This document shows positions 26,265 through 34,703 of a stretch of 42,099 nucleotides of DNA, piece by piece. Position numbers and translations under genes: made by a program. The notes below the pieces were generated by a model that did no database searches, was not told the origin of the DNA, and saw only the letters and a program-made list of their open reading frames with translations. The stretch's first letter is position 1, and every line of letters starts with the position of its first letter. The DNA comes from an uncultured Clostridia bacterium (GTDB lineage: Bacteria; Bacillota; Clostridia; TANB77; CAG-508). The DNA is taken from assembly GCA_948857205.1 (NCBI GenBank), contig CAQPRV010000118.1, positions 1-42,099 of the forward strand, in the 5' to 3' direction.

Positions 26265-28307
26265 ATGGATTTAAATAAAGATGTTAAATATGTAAAAGGT
26301 GTAGGACCAAACAGAGTTAAATTATTAAATAAAATTGGAATATTTACCTTAAAAGACTTAATTACCTATTATCCAAGAACCTATGAAGATAGAAGTAAAC
26401 CTAAAAAAATATGTGAAAGTATAAATGGTCAGGAAGTATTAATAGAAGGAATTGTAGTTGGTAGAATATCAGAAGTAAAAACACCACATAAAACCATGCA
26501 AAAACTAGTTATTAGAGATGACACAGGAACTGCAACAATAATGTGGTTTAATCAAAGTTATTTAAAAAGTAGATTTATAGTTGGAAAAAGCTACAGATTT
26601 TATGGAAAAATAAATAACCAATATGGAAAAATAAGTATGATGGCACCAGTATTTGATGATATTGAAAAATTTCAAAACACTGGTAAAATTGTACCAATCT
26701 ACCCTTTAACCTTTAGTTTGTCGCAAAATATACTAAGAAAAATTATAGAGGCAGGTTTAGAGGAGGTTATAGGAGAACTACAAGAAACTTTACCAGACTA
26801 TATAATTAAAGATTATAGATTACAAGAAATAAATCAAGCAATAAAGAATATTCATTTTCCTAAGGAATTTAAAGACTTTGAAGAAGCTAGAAAAAGACTA
26901 GCCTTTGAAGAATTATTTTCAGTTCAATTGGCTTTATTAGAATTAAAAAATAGTTACTTAGTAGAAGAAAAGGGAATTCAATTTGACAAAAATGTAAAGA
27001 TGTCAGATATTATAAATAAATTGCCTTTTAAACTAACAAAAGCACAACTAAGAGTTTTAGAGGAAATTGATAATAACATGGAAGCTAAAAAATCCATGAA
27101 TAGACTTTTGCAAGGAGATGTAGGGTCAGGAAAAACAGTTGTTGCAATGTGTACAGCTTATAAAGCTGTAAAATCAGGATATCAAGTAGCAATTATGGCA
27201 CCAACGGCAATACTTGCAACACAACATTTAGAAAATTTTAAAAAAATACTTGATATACTAGATATAAAATGTGAATTACTTATCTCTGGAATGACTAAAA
27301 AGAAAAAAGAGGAAATACTAGAAAGATTAAAAACTGGGAAGATTGATATAATAATTGGTACACATGCCTTAATAGAAGAAAATGTTGAATTTAAAAATTT
27401 AGGATTAGTTGTAACTGATGAACAACATAGATTCGGAGTAAAGCAAAGAACAAAAATTGCAGAAAAAGGTCAAAATCCAGATGTATTAGTAATGACTGCT
27501 ACACCAATACCAAGAACTTTAGCTTTAATACTTTATGGAGATTTAGATATTTCTATAATTGACGAATTACCACCAAATAGAAAAAAGGTTGAGACTTTTG
27601 CAGTTGGAAAAAATATGACAGATAGGGTAAATGCTTTTATAGAAAAACAAATACAACAAGGAAGACAAGCATATATTGTATGTCCACTTGTAGAAGAAAA
27701 TGAAGAATTAGATTTAAAATCTGTTGAAGAACTTTATGAAACTTATTCTAAACAAGTATTTCCACAATATAGAGTTGAATGTATTCATGGAAAAATGAAA
27801 ACAAAAGACAAAGATTTTATAATGCAAGAATTTAAAGAAGGTAAAATTAATATTTTAATATCTACTACAGTAATTGAGGTAGGAGTAGATGTTCCAAATA
27901 GTAATATTATGGTTATTGAAAATTCAGAAAGATTTGGATTAGCTCAATTACATCAATTAAGAGGTAGAGTTGGAAGAGGAGAGTATGAATCTTATTGTAT
28001 TTTAAAGTTTGAAGGAAAAAGTGATACAGTTAAAGAAAGAATGAAAGTTATGTGTAGCACAAATGATGGTTTTGTTATTTCTGAAAAAGATTTAGAGCTT
28101 AGAGGTGCAGGTGATTTTTTTGGCACTATGCAACATGGCTTACCAGAGTTTAAAATTGCTAATTTATTTGAAGATATTCCAATTTTAAAGTTAGCTCAAG
28201 CAGTAGCAAACAACGTAATTTATGAAGATCCAAAATTGCAAAAAGAGGAAAATATTAGACTTAAAGATTTAATTAAAGATAAGTTTTCAAACAGGATTGA
28301 AATATAA
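26265..28307 (+). CDS. recG: ATP-dependent DNA helicase RecG
   Basis: The 680-residue protein has the N-terminal wedge/OB domain, starting with the helix-hairpin-helix-like V-K-G-V-G-P-N-R. Helicase motif I is G284-D-V-G-S-G-K-T291, motif II is D385-E-Q-H388 (in D-E-Q-H-R-F-G), and A-T-P-I-P-R-T follows. The C-terminal motifs include Q-L-R-G-R-V-G-R-G and the RecG-type E-K-D-L-E-L-R-G-A-G-D. It reverses stalled replication forks and branch-migrates Holliday junctions. GGGAGAT precedes the ATG. Length is typical. Confidence 0.97.
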   Translation: MDLNKDVKYVKGVGPNRVKLLNKIGIFTLKDLITYYPRTYEDRSKPKKICESINGQEVLIEGIVVGRISEVKTPHKTMQKLVIRDDTGTATIMWFNQSYLKSRFIVGKSYRFYGKINNQYGKISMMAPVFDDIEKFQNTGKIVPIYPLTFSLSQNILRKIIEAGLEEVIGELQETLPDYIIKDYRLQEINQAIKNIHFPKEFKDFEEARKRLAFEELFSVQLALLELKNSYLVEEKGIQFDKNVKMSDIINKLPFKLTKAQLRVLEEIDNNMEAKKSMNRLLQGDVGSGKTVVAMCTAYKAVKSGYQVAIMAPTAILATQHLENFKKILDILDIKCELLISGMTKKKKEEILERLKTGKIDIIIGTHALIEENVEFKNLGLVVTDEQHRFGVKQRTKIAEKGQNPDVLVMTATPIPRTLALILYGDLDISIIDELPPNRKKVETFAVGKNMTDRVNAFIEKQIQQGRQAYIVCPLVEENEELDLKSVEELYETYSKQVFPQYRVECIHGKMKTKDKDFIMQEFKEGKINILISTTVIEVGVDVPNSNIMVIENSERFGLAQLHQLRGRVGRGEYESYCILKFEGKSDTVKERMKVMCSTNDGFVISEKDLELRGAGDFFGTMQHGLPEFKIANLFEDIPILKLAQAVANNVIYEDPKLQKEENIRLKDLIKDKFSNRIEI

Positions 28308-28402
28308 GAATGATTTAATAATTAGAAGATTGTATTATAATTGTTGACTTTTCTCTTTAAACAGATTAATATATATTTAGTAATTAAAAGGATGTTGATA
28401 AT

Positions 28403-28597
28403 ATGTTACAAATAATTGTAAAATTAGTTATAATTTTAATGATATTAATAGGAATAATAATGATATATGATGCAAGAATATTAACTAAAAAGTTTTTTGG
28501 ATTTGGAGATCAAAATGAAGGTTCAAATGGCTTGAAGATTTTAGGATTTATTATATCTATAATTGGAGGATGTATTTACTATTTTATTTTTAAATAA
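28403..28597 (+). CDS. Small two-TM membrane protein
   Basis: The 64-residue protein consists of two membrane helices (about 4-23 and 46-63) joined by a conserved-looking loop R-I-L-T-K-K-F-F-G-F-G-D-Q-N-E-G. AAAGGATG precedes the ATG and a strong terminator follows, so it is a real small gene. I recall similar small proteins in Clostridia, with no known role. Confidence 0.65.
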   Translation: MLQIIVKLVIILMILIGIIMIYDARILTKKFFGFGDQNEGSNGLKILGFIISIIGGCIYYFIFK

Positions 28598-28655
28598 GTG
28601 AGTTCCATAATTTTTGTACATATAAAAATAAACTATTAAAATTAGTATAAATAGT

Positions 28656-28691
28656 AAAAAGCTATTACAAAAAAACTTGTAATAGCTTTTT
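28656..28691 (+). terminator. Strong bidirectional terminator
   Basis: AAAAAGCTATTACAA (28656-28670) pairs perfectly over 15 bp with TTGTAATAGCTTTTT (28677-28691) around a 6-base loop. Confidence 0.9.
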
Positions 28692-28762
28692 ACAATATTG
28701 CTACAAAATTCCATTGAATTTGAATGTATAAGCTAATATAATTTAAGTAAGAGGTGTGTTGC

Positions 28763-30022
28763 ATGAGAATTTTTAAAAAGTATGGAAGAAAATTAATGTT
28801 AAAAGAATTAAAAAGAAGTTATAATTTTTTTATAAAAGAGGCTAATAAAGATAAAAATAGTGCAGGATATGGGTTAATAAAAGACAAGACTGTTATGGCA
28901 GATGAAGTAGCAAGTATTGCTTCAGTAGGTTATGGATTAGCAGGATTAGTAATAGGTGTTGAGCATAAATGGATAAGTTTCAAAAAGGCATATGATAGAG
29001 CCAATATGACTTTAGATACTTTTATAAATAATGTAGAAGGAGAAAACGGCTTCTTTTATCATTTTGTAAATATAGAAACTGGAAAGAGAGAATGGAATTG
29101 CGAAATATCAATTATTGATACAGCTATTTTCATATGTGGAGCAATTACTTGTGGTGAATTTTTTGGAGGAACTGTTAAAGAAAAAGCAGAAAAGTTATAT
29201 AAAAATATTAATTGGCAGTGGTATAGAAATCCTAAAACTAATCAATTTTATATGGGATATTCTCCAGAAAGAGGTTTTTGGGGAAAATGGGATATGTATG
29301 CAGAACAATTGATGTTATATGTTTTAGGAGTTGCATCACCTTTATTTCCAATAGATAAATCAATGTATTATGATATAGAAAAGTTAAAAGGTAACTATAA
29401 AGAAATAAAAGATATAGTATATACCTATTGTGGAACACTCTTTACATATCAATTTTCACATGTATGGATTGACTTTAGAAATAAAATAGATAATAATGGT
29501 ATAAATTGGTTTGAAAATTCTATAAAAGCAACAAAAGCAAATAGGCAATATTGCATAGATAATAAGGATAAATATAAAACTTTTAACGAAAATTCTTGGG
29601 GATTAACAGCTTGTGTAGGACCAAAGGGGTATAGCGGAGGATTTGGTGCTAAACCATGCCTTGCTGATATTGAAAAAGAAAATGATGGAACAGTACCACC
29701 TTGTGGACCAATTGGCTCAATTGTTTTCACACCAAAAGAAAGTATAAAATCAATGGAATATTTATATAATAACTTTCCAAAATTATGGTGTAAATATGGA
29801 TTTAGAGATGCTTATAATTTAGAAGGTAATGAACCTTGGTTTTCAAAAGAATGTATTGGAATAGATAAAGGCATTTCAATGACTATGCTTGAAAATTTTA
29901 TTAGTGGCAATATATGGAAGTACTTTATGAAAAACCAATATGTGAAGAAAGGTTTAGAAATAATAGAAATTACTAAAGATAAAGAAAAATTAGCCTATAA
30001 AAAAAATATGAATACATACTAG
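28763..30022 (+). CDS. Glucoamylase-like (alpha/alpha barrel) protein
   Basis: The 419-residue protein shows features of the Glycoamylase/GH144-like domain: A-D-E-V-A-S-I-A-S-V-G-Y-G near 42, a toroid of helices, R-G-F-W-G-K-W-D-M-Y-A-E-Q-L-M-L-Y near 172-190, S-H-V-W-I-D-F-R near 231, N-S-W-G-L-T-A and a Gly/Pro-rich G-P-I-G-S-I-V loop. Related enzymes cut beta-1,2-glucans or alpha-glucans. No signal peptide is evident, so it probably acts in the cytosol. I use ATG 28763, six bases after AGAGGTG; the earlier GTG lies within that site. Confidence 0.8.
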   Translation: MRIFKKYGRKLMLKELKRSYNFFIKEANKDKNSAGYGLIKDKTVMADEVASIASVGYGLAGLVIGVEHKWISFKKAYDRANMTLDTFINNVEGENGFFYHFVNIETGKREWNCEISIIDTAIFICGAITCGEFFGGTVKEKAEKLYKNINWQWYRNPKTNQFYMGYSPERGFWGKWDMYAEQLMLYVLGVASPLFPIDKSMYYDIEKLKGNYKEIKDIVYTYCGTLFTYQFSHVWIDFRNKIDNNGINWFENSIKATKANRQYCIDNKDKYKTFNENSWGLTACVGPKGYSGGFGAKPCLADIEKENDGTVPPCGPIGSIVFTPKESIKSMEYLYNNFPKLWCKYGFRDAYNLEGNEPWFSKECIGIDKGISMTMLENFISGNIWKYFMKNQYVKKGLEIIEITKDKEKLAYKKNMNTY

Positions 30023-30069
30023 CAAAATATAAAACAATAAAATAAACAAAATTAGAGAGGTAATAAAAT

Positions 30070-30961
30070 ATGGATATTAATTATATTGCTAGAACAATAG
30101 ATAAAGAGGGTGGAAATTTATATTTAGTTCGGGGGAGCTTTAAGAGACAAATTACTAAATAGAAAATATGAAGATGAGGACTATTGTGTTACAGGATTGA
30201 CACAAGAGCAATTTTTAAAATTATTTCCAAGAAGTAAAATAATAGGAAAGGCATTTCCTGTATTCAAATTAGATGGAAGAGAATTTGCTTTAGCTAGGAT
30301 AGAAAAAAAAGTTGATAAAGGTCATAAAGGTGATGTATTAAGAAAATCACAAGTATTACAGGTACATTTTAAACCAGTATATGATTTAATTGGGGCTCTA
30401 CAACCTGAAAAGTATCATCCAGAAGGTGATGCTTATAATCATACTATGTTATGTTTAGATAATAGTGTGTTATTCACTCAAGAATTAGAGGTACATTATT
30501 CTATTCTAGTTCATGATTTTGGAAAGGGGACAACTCCAAAAGAAGAATATCCACACCATTATGGTCATGAAGCTAGAGGTGTAGATATTGTAAAAAAGTT
30601 TTCAAAAGATATTGGTGTTCCTAAAGCTTGGGAGAAAGGTGGAATAACTTCTTGTTTAGAACATATGAGAGGTGGAATTTTTTATAAAATGAAGCCTTCT
30701 AAAAAAGTAGATTTTATAGAAAGAGTTGATAAGTCTTATTTAGGGTTACATGGCTTACAAATCGTTGTTAATTGTGATAAGATGAGAAATAATTTAATTC
30801 AAGATGAACGATATCAGTTTGAGAAAGTTGGAATAATGTGCCTAGAACAGGTTAATGCTAATAAGGTTTCTAAAAAGTATGGAATTAAAGAAGGTATTGC
30901 ACTTGGTAACAAGATACATGAAGAAAGAATAAATTGGATTAAAGATTTTTTTATACAATAG
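30070..30961 (+). CDS. CCA-enzyme-like nucleotidyltransferase/HD protein with +1 frameshift
   Basis: GAGAGG precedes ATG 30070. Codon 21 is CGG; the frame then stops at 30162. Skipping the C gives the nucleotidyltransferase motif L-V-G-G-A-L-R-D, then D-E-D-Y-C-V-T-G and K-A-F-P-V-F-K-L-D-G-R-E-F-A-L-A-R, as at the start of class II CCA enzymes. From about 110 an HD domain follows (Y-N-H-T-M, V-H-D-F-G-K-G-T-T-P, H-H-Y-G-H-E). Compared with the E. coli enzyme, about 130 residues with the RRD motif and tRNA-binding neck are missing, so CCA addition is doubtful. Total 296 residues. The role is open; nucleotidyl transfer plus HD phosphohydrolysis is inferred. Confidence 0.85.
30130..30132 (+). 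other. In-frame CGG, putative +1 frameshift site C
   Basis: The local reading is TTA GTT CGG GGG AGC TTT. Skipping the C gives TTA GTT GGG GGA GCT TTA AGA GAC, the invariant V-G-G-A-x-R-D of nucleotidyltransferases. Confidence 0.8.
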
Positions 30962-30992
30962 GAAAGAGCCATACTTTCCTATTGTATAAAAA
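30948..30992. repeat. 19-bp palindromic hairpin, second copy
   Basis: TTTTTATACAATAGGAAAG (30948-30966) pairs perfectly with 30974-30992 around a 7-base loop. The arms equal those at 20521-20561. The stop codon of the CCA-like gene lies in the left arm. It probably ends transcription. Confidence 0.85.
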
Positions 30993-31046
30993 GCTAATTT
31001 TAATTATCAATGTAAATAATTTGAAAAAATGGAAAAAATTACACAC

Positions 31047-31084
31047 AAACACATGTTTACAATCCTCCAGCATAATGTTATAAT
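31047..31084 (+). promoter_or_regulatory. Promoter with LexA-like box for the Y-polymerase operon
   Basis: TTTACA (31056-31061) and TATAAT (31079-31084, extended TG) are spaced by 17 bases. AAAC-ACAT-GTTT at 31047-31058 overlaps the -35 box and matches the clostridial LexA operator GAAC-N4-GTTY except for the first base. This suggests SOS control of the damage-tolerance polymerase. Confidence 0.6.
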
Positions 31085-31116
31085 AATACAAAATAAATTA
31101 GTGGAGAGTGAAAATA

Positions 31117-32373
31117 ATGTCAGCAACTTATTTATGTATAGATTTAAAAACCTTTTATGCTTCAGTTGAATGTGTAGAAAGACATTTAGACCCATTTAGT
31201 ACGAATTTAGTAGTAGCAGATCCAAGTAGGGGAAAAGGAGCAATATGTTTAGCAATATCTCCAAAGATGAAAATGTTAGGGGTAAAAAATAGATGTAGAA
31301 TTTATGAAATACCGCCAACAATAAAATATATAATAGCAATTCCAAGAATGAAAAAATATCTTGAATATTCAGCAAACATATATGAAATTTATTTAAAATA
31401 TTTCTCAAAAGATGATATACATGTTTATTCAATTGATGAAGCTTTTATAGATGTGACAAATTATTTAAAAATGTATAATATGACTGCTATAAAGCTTGCA
31501 AAATTAATAATTAAAGATATATATATAACTTATGGAATTACAGCAACAGCAGGTATAGGAACAAATATGTACTTATGTAAAATAGCTTTAGATATCACAG
31601 CAAAACATAGTGCAGATAATATAGGATATCTAGACGAAGAAAAGTACAAAGAAGAGTTATGGCATCATAGACCACTATCTGATTTTTGGCAAATTGGTAA
31701 GGGAATAGAAAAAAGGTTAAATAAAATGAGAATATATGACATGTATGATATAGCACATACAAATGTAAAAAAACTATATAAGCAATTTGGTATAAATGCA
31801 GAATATTTAATAGACCACTCTTGGGGAAAAGAAAGTTGTACAATAGCAGATATAAAAGCATATAAGCCAAAGACAAACTCAATTTCTAATAGTCAAGTAT
31901 TATTTAAAGATTATAATTTTGAACAAGCAAAAATAGTTCTAAAAGAAATGGTAGAATTAGGAAGTTTAAGATTAATAGAAAATAATTTAGTAACAAATGT
32001 GATTCAGCTTTATATAGGATATTCTAAGGATATTATAAAAGCAACAGGAGGAACACAAAAAATTTTAGATTATACAAATGTTTATTCTGAACTTGTTAAA
32101 GAATTTATAAATTTATATGATAAAACAACAGATAAATTTACAGGAATAAGAAGAATAGGGATTAGCTTTATAAATGTAATAGAGACAAAAGGTGTACAAT
32201 TGAATCTATTTGTTGATCAGGAGAAAATAAATAAGGAAAGAAGGCTAGAAAATACAATATGTAGTATAAAAAATAAGATGGGTAAAAATGCTATTTTAAG
32301 AGGAATGAATTTAGAAGAAGGTGCTACAACTTTAATAAGAAATCAACTAATTGGAGGTCATAATAGTGGTTAG
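31117..32373 (+). CDS. Y-family DNA polymerase (DinB/UvrX type)
   Basis: The 418-residue protein has the Y-family catalytic acids: Asp9 in C-I-D-L-K-T-F-Y-A-S-V-E and Asp107-Glu108 in Y-S-I-D-E-A-F-I-D. The fingers motif lies around A-I-S-P-K-M-K, and the helix-hairpin-helix thumb around W-Q-I-G-K-G-I-E-K-R-L. These enzymes copy damaged DNA without proofreading. The Firmicute UvrX branch is usually paired with a YolD-like gene, as here. I choose ATG 31117, ten bases after GGAG; GTG 31108 is too close to it. A LexA-like box overlaps the promoter. Confidence 0.93.
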   Translation: MSATYLCIDLKTFYASVECVERHLDPFSTNLVVADPSRGKGAICLAISPKMKMLGVKNRCRIYEIPPTIKYIIAIPRMKKYLEYSANIYEIYLKYFSKDDIHVYSIDEAFIDVTNYLKMYNMTAIKLAKLIIKDIYITYGITATAGIGTNMYLCKIALDITAKHSADNIGYLDEEKYKEELWHHRPLSDFWQIGKGIEKRLNKMRIYDMYDIAHTNVKKLYKQFGINAEYLIDHSWGKESCTIADIKAYKPKTNSISNSQVLFKDYNFEQAKIVLKEMVELGSLRLIENNLVTNVIQLYIGYSKDIIKATGGTQKILDYTNVYSELVKEFINLYDKTTDKFTGIRRIGISFINVIETKGVQLNLFVDQEKINKERRLENTICSIKNKMGKNAILRGMNLEEGATTLIRNQLIGGHNSG

Positions 32374-32677
32374 TAGGATAGATAGAGCAAAACAGTTTCT
32401 TCCATTCGATGCACTTAAGGGATTACAAGAAGCCTTAAGAGCAAAAGAAATAGAAAAAGAAGAAAAAATAGAGTTATCTGAAGAAAGTTTAGAAGAACTT
32501 GAAATAGAATTTAACAAAATAGAAAAAGGAAGTAAGGTTAAAATAAAATATTATAAAGATAAGCAATATACTAATATTAAAGGTATAGTTTCAAATATAG
32601 ATTATAGGAGGAAAAAAATTCAAATAGATTATACTGAAACTATTAATATGTGTGATATTATAAATATATTTGTATAA
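32366..32677 (+). CDS. YolD-like protein
   Basis: The 103-residue protein carries the YolD signature D-R-A-K-Q-F-L-P-F-D-A-L-K-G-L near its start, then a charged helical part (K-E-I-E-K-E-E-K) and a small beta domain. YolD-like proteins are small partners encoded with UvrX-type polymerases and thought to act in the same damage response. GTG 32366, seven bases after GGAGGT, is the best start and overlaps the polymerase stop by eight bases, indicating coupled translation. Confidence 0.88.
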   Translation: MVSRIDRAKQFLPFDALKGLQEALRAKEIEKEEKIELSEESLEELEIEFNKIEKGSKVKIKYYKDKQYTNIKGIVSNIDYRRKKIQIDYTETINMCDIINIFV

Positions 32678-32738
32678 GATGTTGAAAATTGTCACATAAC
32701 ATTATATAAAACATATTATGTAGTGTGAGGTGATAAGA

Positions 32739-33536
32739 TTGAGTTGGTTTGAAAATTTAAATCCAATAATTCAAGCATTAATTGCTACAACCTTTACATG
32801 GGGAATAACAGCTTTGGGAGCACTTATGGTTTGCTTTTTTAAAAATGTAAATAGAAAAGTGTTAAATACAATTTTGGGCTTTAGTGCTGGAGTAATGATA
32901 GCGGCTTCTTTTTGGTCTTTACTTGCTCCTTCAATTGATCTATCAGAAGAACTTGGATACATAGCATGGCTATTACCAGCAGGTGGATTTATTGTTGGAG
33001 GATTGTTTGTATTATTGTCTGATAAATTTTTAGATAAAGTATTAAAAAATAAAAGGAGTTTGAGAAGTGCTGATTCTTTAAAAAGAAGTATACTTTTAAT
33101 ATCAGCAATTACTATTCATAATATACCAGAGGGTATGTCTGTAGGTGTTGCTTTTGGAGGAATTGCGAGTCAAGTTCCTGGTATGACTTTAATAGGTGCT
33201 CTTATGCTTGCAATTGGAATAGGTATTCAAAATTTTCCAGAAGGTGCAGCAGTTTCTTTACCATTAAGAAATGAAGGTTTTTCAAGATTTAAAAGTTTCA
33301 TGTTTGGGCAGGCATCAGCTTTAGTAGAACCTATATCAGCGGTTATTGGTGTGATTTTAGCTTTGACTATAAGAAGTATTTTACCATTTTTGCTTTCTTT
33401 TGCAGCTGGTGCAATGATTGCTGTTGCAGCGAGAGAATTGCTACCAGAGTCAATAAAGGAGAATAAGAATTTAGCAACTTTAGGTTTAATATTTGGCTTT
33501 GCTTTGATGATGGTATTAGATGTTGCTTTGGGATAA
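32739..33536 (+). CDS. ZIP family metal transporter
   Basis: The protein has about eight membrane segments and the ZIP metal-site motifs H-N-I-P-E-G in helix 4 and N-F-P-E-G in helix 5, plus a conserved E-P-I-S-A segment. It matches the bacterial ZupT/GufA-like branch, which imports zinc or other divalent metals. I use TTG 32739, six bases after GAGGTG (start M-S-W-F-E-N-L-N-P); the longer GTG start at 32730 overlaps that site. Confidence 0.92.
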   Translation: MSWFENLNPIIQALIATTFTWGITALGALMVCFFKNVNRKVLNTILGFSAGVMIAASFWSLLAPSIDLSEELGYIAWLLPAGGFIVGGLFVLLSDKFLDKVLKNKRSLRSADSLKRSILLISAITIHNIPEGMSVGVAFGGIASQVPGMTLIGALMLAIGIGIQNFPEGAAVSLPLRNEGFSRFKSFMFGQASALVEPISAVIGVILALTIRSILPFLLSFAAGAMIAVAARELLPESIKENKNLATLGLIFGFALMMVLDVALG

Positions 33537-33579
33537 ATTGTAATTATTTATTGTTGTGTTAAATTAATTAATATTAAAG

Positions 33580-33647
33580 TTCTTAATTGCTTTTATTTAA
33601 ATACTCTTTTGATATACAAAATAGTTTTCTATAAAAGCAATTAGGAA
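33580..33647. repeat. Hairpin related to the fold-back elements, after the ZIP gene
   Basis: TTCTTAATTGCTTTTAT (33580-33596) pairs with 33631-33647 over 17 bp with one non-Watson-Crick pair. AATTGCTT ends and ATTTAAATACTCTTTT next to the left arm recall the 252-bp element. A short T run follows, so it may serve as terminator. The rest of the gap to the tRNA promoter shows no gene. Confidence 0.55.
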
Positions 33648-33795
33648 TTTTTAGAAAAACTGTTATTGTAATGAAAACAAGAATTTTGTTTAAAATATAA
33701 AGCAAGAATATAACAATACTTTTTGAAAAAAAGTTGTTGTATTGGCAATGAAAATTTTTAATGAAAAATAAATTTGAAAAAAATTTAAAAAAGTA

Positions 33796-33824
33796 TTGAC
33801 AACTAAAAAAAAAGTTAGTATAAT
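33796..33824 (+). promoter_or_regulatory. Consensus promoter of the tRNA cluster
   Basis: TTGACA (33796-33801) and TATAAT (33819-33824) with a 17-base spacer is a perfect sigma-A promoter, 29 bases before the first tRNA. Confidence 0.92.
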
Positions 33825-33852
33825 AAATTTCGTCGAGAGATGAATAATAAAC

Positions 33853-33928
33853 GGTCGCTTAGCTCAGCTGGGAGAGCATCTGCCTTACAAGCAGGGGGTC
33901 ATAGGTTCGAGCCCTATAGCGACCACCA
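33853..33928 (+). tRNA. tRNA-Val (anticodon TAC)
   Basis: Acceptor GGTCGCT pairs with AGCGACC; D arm GCTC/GAGC; anticodon loop CTTACAA; T arm with GGTTCGAGCC; encoded CCA. Confidence 0.95.
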
Positions 33929-33940
33929 TTATTTATTAAT

Positions 33941-34017
33941 GGCCCGGTAGTTCAGTTGGTTAGAACGCTAGCCTGTCACGCTAGAGGTCGACGGTTCGAG
34001 CCCGTTCCGGGTCGCCA
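33941..34017 (+). tRNA. tRNA-Asp (anticodon GTC)
   Basis: Acceptor GGCCCGG pairs with CCGGGTC (one G-T pair); anticodon loop CTGTCAC; T arm ACGG-TTCGAGC-CCGT; discriminator G; encoded CCA. Confidence 0.95.
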
Positions 34018-34116
34018 TTTTTTTATTTGAATTATTACAGTTTAATTTGTAGAATAAAAAAAGTTATTTTTATATGTCTAATTACTTAATTGGTAGAATC
34101 AATAATTTATATACTT

Positions 34117-34192
34117 GCCTTTATAGCTCAGTCGGTAGAGCAAAGGACTGAAAATCCTTGTGTCCCTGGTTCGATTCCAGGTGAAGGCACCA
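34117..34192 (+). tRNA. tRNA-Phe (anticodon GAA)
   Basis: Acceptor GCCTTTA pairs with TGAAGGC; anticodon stem AAGGA/TCCTT around CTGAAAA; T arm CCTGG-TTCGATT-CCAGG; discriminator A; encoded CCA. It lies 99 bases after tRNA-Asp, probably on the same transcript. Confidence 0.95.
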
Positions 34193-34251
34193 ACAAAAAA
34201 GTGAACAAAAAATTACCAAATTTTTTGTAACATCTAAAAAATTATTTAAAG

Positions 34252-34286
34252 AATGTATTTGTTAGACAGTAGCAAGTACATTTTTT
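34252..34286 (+). terminator. Terminator of the tRNA cluster
   Basis: AATGTATTTG (34252-34261) pairs with CAAGTACATT (34273-34282) with one G-T pair, followed by T residues to 34286. Confidence 0.75.
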
Positions 34287-34375
34287 ATTGTATAGAAAAA
34301 TCTTCGATTTTCATATTTGTTCTACTATTAGAATTTAAATATACATAGATAATTATGCACTTGAGCAAATAAAAA

Positions 34376-34560
34376 ATGGAGTATGAACAAACATGGTTGA
34401 AAAGTCAGAATAGTGATATAGCAATAATCTAAAGCGATTTTAGCGATATTATTCAAGATGAAACAAAGTTAATAGGATTAGATTAGAAAATAGAAAACTA
34501 TGGGCTAAAATTGAAGTGTTATAAAATAATTGAATAGATATTATAGAATACAAAAAGACA
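34376..34560 (+). other. Gap before rlmD, with possible gene remnant
   Basis: Between the tRNA terminator and rlmD (about 400 bases) no gene is open. From ATG 34376 one frame reads M-E-Y-E-Q-T-W-L-K-S-Q-N-S-D, stops, and after the stop continues coding-like with S-D-F-S-D-I-I-Q-D-E-T and further stops, which could be a decayed gene. The evidence is weak; it could also be non-coding. Confidence 0.3.
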
Positions 34561-34703
34561 ACGAATAATTTTATTATTTCATAAAATAGTTTAAATTTAT
34601 ATATTAACGATAAAGAATATTTTGAAGGGATAACCCAAATTTAGGTATTAATTGAAGATAGCTATAAAGCATTTTTTAATATAAAGTATTTAAGGGGAGT
34701 TAA

